Source: Otis tarda (taxonomy: Eukaryota; Chordata; Aves; Otidiformes; Otididae). Taken from it: DNA of 64,000 nt. The notes under the pieces were generated by a model. It did not search any database, was not told the DNA's origin, and worked only from the letters and a program-made list of their open reading frames with translations. A program made the translations under genes and the position numbers. Location of the stretch: the NCBI GenBank assembly GCA_026413225.1, contig CM048572.1:4030001-4094000 (forward strand), in the 5' to 3' direction. Shown here one piece after another: positions 55,490 through 64,000 of the stretch; position 1 is the stretch's first letter, and each line of letters begins with the position of its first letter.

Positions 55490-55680
55490 CGTTAATCTGC
55501 TCCCAAATACACCTATGTTTTAGGATCGAGATATGTGCATTTGAATGCAAATGTGAGTAATACAATGCAAATTGCTTTAATGAAAACGCGGCTGCCTATT
55601 TAAAAGCATTGGTATTGCCAAAAGAATGCAAGGCAATATAACTTCCCAGAGCACAAGGCATCATGGCTTTGCTTTCAGAG
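55490..55680. promoter_or_regulatory. Candidate enhancer with paired POU octamers
   Basis: Two perfect ATGCAAAT octamers (55545-55552 and 55565-55572) lie in the same orientation 20 bp apart. They are followed by TTTAATGAAAACG and CTATTTAAAAGCATTGG. ATGCAAAT is the POU-domain (Oct/Brn-class) site. The block has no coding frame. Confidence 0.42.
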
Positions 55681-57394
55681 CTAGGCACTCACCAAGGAAG
55701 GCACATACAATACAGAAAATAGAGGAGAGTACAGTGAAAAGGGAATAAAGCTGAGATGAAAGGGAAGAGGGGGAGAGAGCAAAGCGAGAGGGAAAGAGGA
55801 TGCTACAAGAATCAGCAGATTAAACTTGCATTTGGTCATGAAAGAAGAACGACCGACATCGGTGCAGCCTAGATACAGCAATATATGAAGAAAAATGAGG
55901 GTGAGAGGGAATGGCTTTAAGCTCACAGTGGTTTGGAATGAGGATCCCTCCAGCATTCACAGGCAGAAAGATCTGCCTCTGGGCTGCTGCATGATGAACT
56001 TGATCTTTGTTTTACTCTTGTGGCTTGATGTTAGGTGTGAAATGTAAATGTGAAGAAAAATAATCAATAGCCCCCACCTGCTGCCTCCAAAATCTGGAAT
56101 AGTCCACTTGACGTGAAGTAAACTGAGGTCCTCATAGGAAAGGCACAAGAGAGCAGGTATTGTCACTGGTAGGTGACAGTATTCCTGTCTCGCTGTATTG
56201 CTATGGAAAAGAGAAACAGAGAGGGGGAGAAGCAGCCCTATTTGCTCTAAGGCCTTTGCTGGGGCTCCTGTTCTGTGATGCTCTAGATCTTGTGTGTCAT
56301 CCCACTGACTTCAGTGAAAAGGAAGCAAAATTTTCCTTTTACTTTAGTATTTCAAGTCCAGTGAGCAAACAAACAAAAAAGTGTGCGGGGAAAGAAGTAT
56401 ATTGGAAACAAAGAAGGGAGGCACACTTTAATTCCTGCTCCAGATGTTTTCCTCCTCCTACCATGTGGTTTCTGCTCTTCCGAAGCACCACAAGTTAATC
56501 TGCTATGGTAAAGTAACAAAAACGAGTGGCAGCTGTTGCCAACATCTCTCTGCACAGCCCTGGAGAAAGCAGTCTGCTCACGGGTCTGTAGGGTATGGAT
56601 GGTGACAGCCTGATTTACTGGTGCTGAGGTTACGGCTCTGTGAGGGACAGGGCCTGTCCTTGCCAGCTGGGATGGAGAGGCAGAGGTGAAGGCAATTGCA
56701 AGCTGTGTGGCATCGTTGTGTGACGTGACGTTCTGCTCTACAGCTACATGGAGCTGTGCTGCAGCAGAAAGGAAAAAAAGAAATTGGATTGCAGCAGGGT
56801 TGACTCAGCAAAAGAGTGCACAGGACTGGAACTGAGCAGCATCGGAGGAGATAACATTTCATTCTGATCTGATCAGGTGTCAGGGTGGCGAGCATGCCAG
56901 GTATCCAAGTGTCGTCCTTTCTGGTTTTTGATTGTGTGGCAGAGGAAGGGTCTCCAACAGACATGCTGCCCATGGGAGCTCCAGTACCTAGAGTGCTCTT
57001 GGGCCCCTGCTCTGCCTCTTTGTGCTCCAGCTCCACCTTCCCGAGGCTCTCAGCCTTTCCTTCTGGAAGCATTGGGCTAAGACATGCCAGTGAGACTGGG
57101 ATGTGGCAGCAGAGTGGGTGCTTAGTGAATCTTCCTGGGCTTAAATGACTGATTACATGATTGCCTGTGACTGCCAGGATGGACTTGAAGACAGATGGTA
57201 ATTTTCAGACCTGTGTTCACTGATCACTGATTCCCTCCACAGATCAATTTTGTGGCCCATGCCCTCAGTATTGCTCTGTATAAAATGGATATCAAGTGGC
57301 CTGATGAAGAAGAGCAATCCCAGGGCTCATGCACTTGATAGGGCTGTGCAGAAAAAAGTGTTCTGTTCTCAAATGATCTGTGTGGACACAACCA
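55681..57394. other. Intergenic, no gene seen
   Basis: A purine-rich stretch (55700-55800) and mixed sequence. The 164-codon minus frame at 56578-57072 is Cys/Ser/Pro-rich with no recognised domain and overlaps two plus-strand frames. Confidence 0.55.
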
Positions 57395-57520
57395 AATAAC
57401 TTTCTGCCTCTTTGCCTCGGTGTGCCCATCTGTAACGGAGGGCCATGAAGGATGCTGCGTGGCTCTAACACACTCCCGGATGCCTGGCTGAAAAGCTCTG
57501 TAACATTCAGGGAAGCGTAA
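57395..57520 (-). mobile_element. Possible MIR/L2 relic, antisense
   Basis: CTTTGCCTCGGTGTGCCCAT followed by CTGTAACGGAGGGCC resembles the reverse-oriented MIR segment CTCAGTTTCCCCATCTGTAAAATGGG. ATGCTGCGTGGCTCTAAC then resembles ATGTTGTGAGGATTAA, and AAAAGCTCTGTAACATTC resembles AAAGCGCTTTGA. Diverged. Confidence 0.4.
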
Positions 57521-59459
57521 CTCACACTAAGAAGTTTATTCTCTAATAAACTGTCTTTGGGACCAGGCTGGTATCAACCACGTTTTTGTGAGGCTGGTAC
57601 CAGACTGTTGTTTGAACCTGGAGGGTTTCCCATGGCCTGGTGCACTGCAGGTTGAGCAAGGGGCTCTGCGGCGTCCCAGTGGTTGAAGGTCTGTGCTGGT
57701 GTCAGCAGGCTTTTGTGTCTTCTCTCTGCATCCATGGTGATGTATTTTAAGGACAATTATTGCTTTATATATCTGCAAAAGATGCCTGCATAGGAGTAGT
57801 GGAAATAAGCATTCCTGCCTCTTTTTTTGTCTGACTGATCTTCCTGGGAGCAGGAAGGCACGGAGCTGGGAGCAGGGAGGCCCTGTTCCCTGGGGGTGGG
57901 AGGGCGGCAAGGTCCCCTCCTCACCCTGCCCTATCTGCTCTGGCCACGTGGACCGCAGGACAAGACAGGACCATAGGTTATCGCAGCTAGCGGCTGGCAG
58001 AGCTAGCTCTCCCTGAGACAGCAGTTAGCAAAAGGATCACGTTTAGATCGTGACAGATACGTGGAGAGATTGACTGAACGCTGCTCTATGAGCTCCAGGG
58101 CTGATTTGCTTTGCCTCAGCAGCAGATGTATGAAGAGGCCACACAGAACCATCACCAGCACCAAAAATGAGAGCCACCACCAAAGAGCCGTGGCAGCTGT
58201 GCCCCGGGGCCTTGCTGTGTGTCTGAGCCTCGGAGCTGGGCTGATTCAGCTCCCTCAGGTGGGAAGGAGAGGAACAGAATCCTGGAAACATTTGCAAGAG
58301 GCTTGGTGCAAATCTTGCTGTTCCTCTGCCAGGTTAGTGTCAAATCAGTCTTAGTGGATCACACTGGCTTAATAAATGCAATCCCATTTCCTTCAGCTCC
58401 AAGGCTACAACCAGTTATTGAGAGCAACTTCTGTAGCTCAGGATGGAGACATATTTTACTGGCACTGGGGGTCACAGACTGAGTCCCTGCTATCATTCAT
58501 CCTGGGCTTCCCAAGCAAGGTGGGAATGTGCTGCTCTAAGAACTGGCAGCCAGTGTAGCAGTGAGGCTTGTGCAGGCAGATGCCCTGGCCTTGCATCCTC
58601 GACTGGGCGCTTCCCACCGCTTCCCATCTCAAGTACCGGGAGCAGCGAGTGAGCACCCAGCACTGCCTTTCAGATGTCAGTGCCAGGGAACAGATGCTCT
58701 GTCTGTTGTAAGACACTGAGCCCACCTTCACACCTCTCAACCAGCTGAGGGAGTAATGACATTTCCAGCCCCTTTCATTTGTTTTTAATTTTTTTCCCCT
58801 AAAGGTGAGCATGTAGAAGGTGGTGACGATGGCAGGAATAGAGCTGGCTGTCCTGCTCCCAGGATATGCTGCCCCTTCCAGCACTGAGTTACCTCTAAGC
58901 TGATTGACAAAGGGAGGCTCCACACAGCTTTTTCCAAAGAGTTTGCCTTAAAATGCTGGTTAGTGGAGAACAAATTGACACAGATTTTTTGGCCACTTGT
59001 TTCCAGGCCCTTTTTTGCTGCCTAGAGGACACAGATGGAAAATCTGGGAGTCTGGACCATGGTGCTGTGGACTGAGAAGTGCAGCAGGCTAGTGCAGATG
59101 GGGACAAGAGCTCCAGCTCTCCCTTCTCCTCTGGCCAGCAGCGTGAGCCACCGGGATGTCCTGCTCAGGGCCTGTGCTGTGTGCATGTTCTCGAATCCAT
59201 TCCGTGAATCTGCTCTTGGATTCAGAAGTCCTGGAATTAGATAATCTAGGCTGATATCAGTTTTCTGCTCTGCTGTTTTCCGTGTAAACCCATCACCAAA
59301 CATTGAGACGGATGCTTTCCCATAAGAGCTTTCGATTGAGGCAGATTCCTCGTTCATGCTGAGATCCCAGTTTCTGGGTCTGACCCTCCCTGCTCTCCAG
59401 ATGTCCCAAAGACAGCAGAGCAACGTAGGGAGCGCAGGAGGAGGGACGAAACTCAGTTG
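57521..59459. other. Intergenic, no gene seen
   Basis: A GC-richer interval (57840-57960; 58190-58260) with several overlapping open frames of 85-155 codons on both strands. None has a domain, conserved splice context or start I can support. Confidence 0.55.
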
Positions 59460-60660
59460 CATTTCTTTTTTTCTCGTTGTTGTCAATTAAACAGGATTTA
59501 TGTCTTATCTCTCTGTTCTGTAATTACCCCCTGTGATTTATTTCAGACAGCTCAAGAAAACAATATACCTCCAGAACTTTCTGGCTGCTGAAAAGAGTTA
59601 TTGCTGCACCTGATTGTCTGGCAAAAAACAGCTCCCTTCATTATTTGCTTTACTTTACTGAGACAGACAAGGGTATCTGTAGTAATTTTGTTCCTGTTCA
59701 GAAGGGTGTACAAAAAAATGGCCCTGGACATGTCGGGTGCAGTGACGCTCTGGGACAAATTTAATCGTGGATCACACAGAGTATTAATTAGCCCCCGTGC
59801 ACATCGTGCTGCGAGAGCTCCCCGGAGCTAACCTGCAGAGTCAGACTTGGCGGCAGAGAAGTTTTCATTAGTGATGAGTGAAAGCCAACCTGTTGTTTCT
59901 GATGAAAGACTCACTAATGATGGTCTGATGCTACAGGGTTTTTGTTTTGTGTTCATTTCAGTAACAAAAAAGAGATATCTTATTTTTCTGCTTAGGAAAA
60001 ATATCTTATTTTTCAGCTTATTTTTCTGCATGGGATTGACTGGCACTTTAAGAGGATATGTAGTTGCTCGATTTTTTTGAAAGCTGAGGGGTGAGAAAGG
60101 TATTTGTTTGCATTTGAAGGAGAACTTGACAAAAAAAATGAGAGAAATATTGACATAATTTAAGTAACATGCACTGTAAACAAGATGTTAGGTTTTTCTT
60201 GTAATAATTTACATTCATTCCTCTGTGGAGTGCAGCCTGTGTGTTTGTCCTCATCCGAGTCAAAGCCAATCATTCTGACTCGCAGGCTTCCTCGCCCTGT
60301 ATTTCTGCCATATTTGCCCTGAATTTTGGGTTTGATGAAACCCCGTAGCAAGTCAAGCTCTGCTGAAATCGCCGAGGGTTTAATACAAGATAACAAATTG
60401 TCTTGTTTTATTCATATGTAGCCTTCGTGCAGCCTGAGCTGCAGCCTGAGCTTGCAGACAGATTTGCTTCCAGCGGAGTTATGTGGGATTGCAGGTTAGC
60501 TGGATGTCGTGCAGGTCTCCAGCTGAAGCAGCCCAGGAAAACATGCCCGGTGGGAATGTGCAGCTTCTCCCTACAAATGCAGACAAGCGATCCTGCCTGC
60601 AGCAGTCCCACCCGTGAAAGTCTAGGTGATCGTTAATGAAAATGATTCGACAGTCTCTTC
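59460..60660. promoter_or_regulatory. Candidate conserved non-coding block
   Basis: A 1.2-kb interval with little repeat character and dense developmental-type motifs. These include GTCAATTAAACAGG, CTGTAATTACCCCC, GTATTAATTAGCC, the inverted pair TCATTAGTG / CACTAATGA (59865-59920), GTAATAATTTACATTCATTCC and AATGAAAATGATTCGACAG. A perfect 12-bp tandem repeat lies at 60429-60452. The limits are approximate and conservation is untested. Confidence 0.33.
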
Positions 60661-63600
60661 CAGTAGGGCTGTTGAGACACACAAGCAACTCACGCTGCTC
60701 CCTTGGGAGATGCTGACACTGGTGTTTTAAGCACGTTTGCCCAGGAGGATTCTTAGGCCTTAACACTTTGGATGGGACCTAGGTGAGAGGTGTAGATTCT
60801 TCCATCCCTTTAAATGGCAGATGGCTGTGGTGTTCCCAAGGTGGGACTGGCGATGTACTTGTTACTACTGATGCTGTATGAGTCCTAAGGGAAGAGAAAA
60901 CAGGTTGTGAGGAACATCTTGGAAGAGGCAGTAGAACAAATTGCCGTGCTCTGGCCTTTAGATCCAGTATCCTCCTGCTCGGCAGAAGCACTTCTGCTAT
61001 CAAAGGCAGGTTCCACAGTACTGCTGTGCGTATACACCTCCCTCGCTTGCTGGCAGCCATGAATTACAGTGCATCTCCTTTCCCAAGGTACTTTGCCATA
61101 GTTTGGTTATGAAAAGCAGAATATAAAAACAGATTAATTCTTTTTCTCAACAATGGCTTTCTATAACAGTCAGGCCCTAAATAGATCCTCCCCAAGGGGT
61201 GTCTACCCAGGCAATATGTAATGAGTCCCTCAAGTCTCTGCTGGCCGTTCATTATTTGCCTTTTTCTTGGTTATTCTCCCTCTTTGTTTGTGGCAGTCCT
61301 ATGTTTTGCTCTCCTTAAATCCCTATGCTGTTGTGTTCTTCCATGTTTCAGAAAGCCACAGTCATGTCCCAGAGGGCAGAGAAAAATGTAGATGGCTGTG
61401 GAGGACAGAATTCTACCTTTGTCAGTGCTTGGGGAGGGTTACAGCAGTGAGGGAGGGTGAGGCTTTGCACCCATTGCCATCTCAGGTCCCACCATTTCTG
61501 GCTGTTGGTTGTTTCTATCAGATGAGTTGCTCAAACAGAGTTGCTCCTTCTGTCTCCAAAAATTCAACTCTCTGCTGCAAAGGTTACTCTTGCTGTTAAA
61601 AATGCTAGAAATCAGAGCAGTCATTGCCAAAGTTTCTTGCTAACTATGCCAGAAGATGATTCATTTGCCATTCTGAACAGGGCTTCATTCATAACCTCCT
61701 GTAACAAAAAGTACTGTTTGCTTATTAAAAATAACTGACTGGCTTGAAAGGTACCTGGGAGCAGCCAGAGAGAGAACAAACATCTTTCATTTTATTATTT
61801 CTAAGTGAAAATGAAAGGTCCAAATTAGAGCTCTAGCATGTATTTGTTGAAGTCTTTATAAACAGCGCTTACATATCAATTGAAATTACAAATACTACAC
61901 CTGTGAGATCCTCCTTCTGTCATCACTGCAGTGTTTGTGATGCTAATACTTGTTTCTGGAACAGTTTTTGCTGAGGAGCTTCAGGCACTTTTACTTGTTT
62001 TTATTTTCCTACTAGTGACAACAAGGCATGAAATTTTGGTTTTTTTCACCTTTCTCTCTTTTAAATGTACCTATAAGTAACCATCAGACTGTCTGGAAAA
62101 AAATAATCATTAGTATTTTCATCTAAACAAATGAATAATACACTGGCAGGTTTCAAGTTCCTTTTTAAGCCATCGTCTTATACTTTCTTTCATATGGTAA
62201 CTCCTGAGCCAAATTCAATAGGGTCAAGAGCTCTGTACAATGAAACTGTGCAGAGTAAATTGTACCAGAATGACGATTTCTCACAGTCTATATTGCAAGC
62301 CAACGGGGAAGCTGGCACTCTGAATTGAGCTGTTTGCTGAATAGCAAATCTTCAATGGATTGCAATGTAATCTCTCCCCTTTGAAAAAAACCCTTTTTTT
62401 TAAAGTGAGGTGAAAGAAAGTATGGTTTCCATCGAATAATCATCTGTTGAAAGATTCCCACGTCCACAAAACATATATTTGAATGCAAATTTGATCTGTA
62501 TAGAAAAATTGGGCAAAAATAAGTAAAGAATTTCAGAAGTGTTGCATTTGTCCCAGATTCATCTGGGAGTTGTGGGCAAGGTCTCCTCTGTCAGGTCCAG
62601 CGAATGCCTGGGTAGCTAGAAACAAGAAACACATTGCCAGGCAGCCTCTGTCTGTGTTTCTGTTCTCAGGGTCTACTGGCTGTGAAAATTTCCTCCGCTG
62701 CTTTAACATTTGCCTTACAATATAAACAGAAAGATTCAGGTTTCTGTCTTCACTCCCTACGTCGTTCAAACCCTTAGAGCACAGGAATGATTCGGAAAGA
62801 GAAACTTCTGCCTGATGCTGGGTAGCTTAGGAGCTGCTGGGGAAAGTCATCTGCTCTACCACTGCTTCACGTGCTGTGGAAGGAGGGTGGGTTTTACTGG
62901 ACTTGCTGCTTATTTGTGCTGCGTAACCAGTCTGAATTTTTTTTTATAAAACCTCATATTTTTATAATCAGAGTTGGTGCCGAATATTGGCAAAGTTTGG
63001 GTGTAGGAAACAGAGCAAAGAGGTGACTTTGGAGAAGAATGCGGAGGGTGGAAGCGAAAGGAGGCAGACTGGGGATCGGAGGGAAGCTCCAGTGCAGCCA
63101 GAGGAACGGCAGAGCCACGGGTGGAAAAGGCTGCACCAGGCGCGTGCGGCAAGCGGCTGTGAATCCTGCCTCACCGCTCCCTCGGTCCAGACCCAGATGC
63201 GGGTCCCCACGTTTCCAATCTGGTGGTAGCACTTCTCAAAACGGAATAGACTCAGGGCTCCTTGGGGAAAATGGCATACATGGTCTTTGGGTTCAGCCAG
63301 GATTTTAGGCAAATGATCCTTTCTTTCTTGTGGTCTATTGTTTGTCATTGTTTCTCTTTGGTAGCAGCAGATCACCACCAAGGGAAACTAGAGCAAATCC
63401 TGCACTTGATTTCCTCTGTCATATGGCGAATTCCTCTGCTTCATATGTTGGTTGGGTGGTTGATGAAGAACACCAGGAGGGAAAAAAGCAATTATATCCA
63501 GCACAGACACTCACAGCTGGTGTCACAGCTATGTATTCAAAGTGATGGTTACAGTACTGCTGGAAAGCCATAACATTTACAGTTTCCAGTCATGTTAAGC

Positions 63601-64000
63601 TCTTCCCCATTAAAGCCAAAATGTTCTTAATTTTCAGGGTTGAACCCCAGATCTGTGCTTAAGTAACCCTGTGCCCTGAGTCTCTCGATACACGCTGCGT
63701 AAACCCAGCAGGGAGCACAGTAGATGCAGCGCGTATGGTAAGAAAATGTACTCGCGTGGGTTCGTGTGAGGCTCGTCTGCTTCAAATATCCCTGCTCTCG
63801 GGTAATTGCCAGCTTCTTTTGAATCTTTCCAGATTCTCTGCTTCTGCCACCCACATTTAACGTGGACAATAGGGTTTCTCAGTCTTGGCTGCACTCGGCT
63901 CCCACTTTACGTGTTGTCAAATGACTACTCCGGAAGTAAAAAAGGTACGAAATCTCTGCAGCGTGTTAAATTACTGTTAGCAGGTAACTCCAAATTAGAC
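60661..64000. other. Intergenic, no gene seen
   Basis: No exon or transposon was recognised up to the window end. AT-rich blocks at 61770-62110 and 62130-62530 contain the inverted repeat at 61785-61816 and a single POU octamer ATGCAAAT (62483-62490). A GC-richer stretch at about 63030-63210 yields overlapping frames on both strands with no domain. Confidence 0.55.

Noticed and set aside
57884-57906. Possible G-quadruplex in TGGGGGTGGGAGGGCGG
   Set aside because: Only three G-tracts of three or more are adjacent; the next is separated by a long loop, so it is not a canonical motif.
56578-59486. Several minus-strand frames of 124-164 codons (56578, 57536, 58456, 59022)
   Set aside because: They overlap frames on the other strand, lack any domain I recognise and lie in a GC-richer stretch where stop codons are rarer.

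Overview
This is a vertebrate genomic window, most probably avian. Four young CR1 retroposon copies with the bird-type ATTCTATG-repeat tail lie in otherwise repeat-poor, intron-rich DNA, alongside faint relics of L2/MIR-type elements. No bacterial gene structure, CRISPR array, rRNA or tRNA was seen.

The only gene I can support is the 3' end of PTPRT (receptor-type protein tyrosine phosphatase T, RPTP-rho; type IIB family), on the + strand. Six coding exons (1243-1416, 4736-4867, 7917-8042, 9675-9838, 10381-10516, 11247-11300) join in frame. Together they encode 261 residues, nearly all of the second phosphatase domain (D2), ending in ...YEVALEYLSSF and a stop at 11298-11300. All visible splice sites are GT-AG. 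D2 keeps the HC-x5-R loop but has WPA in place of WPD, as expected for a pseudophosphatase or regulatory domain. A very long 3' UTR follows. Its most convincing end is the AATAAA at 19445-19450 (about 8.2 kb of UTR), and a second plausible site lies at 21794-21799.

From about 22 kb to 64 kb I find no supportable coding exon. In other amniotes the neighbour beyond the PTPRT 3' end is CHD6, and no CHD6 exon is recognised here, so this looks like the intergenic interval between the two genes. It holds two CR1 remnants besides a young CR1, several old L2/MIR-like pieces, simple repeats, and a series of AT-rich blocks with clustered homeodomain, POU and bZIP-like motifs. These blocks look like candidate conserved non-coding (enhancer-like) elements, but conservation cannot be tested from one sequence.

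The most unusual local structures are a perfect 19-bp hairpin carrying a canonical G-quadruplex motif (31781-31832), an 11-bp-arm AT-rich palindrome (33948-33970), and two perfect POU octamers spaced exactly 20 bp apart (55545 and 55565). I did not find a clearly new gene system; the findings are regulatory or structural candidates.
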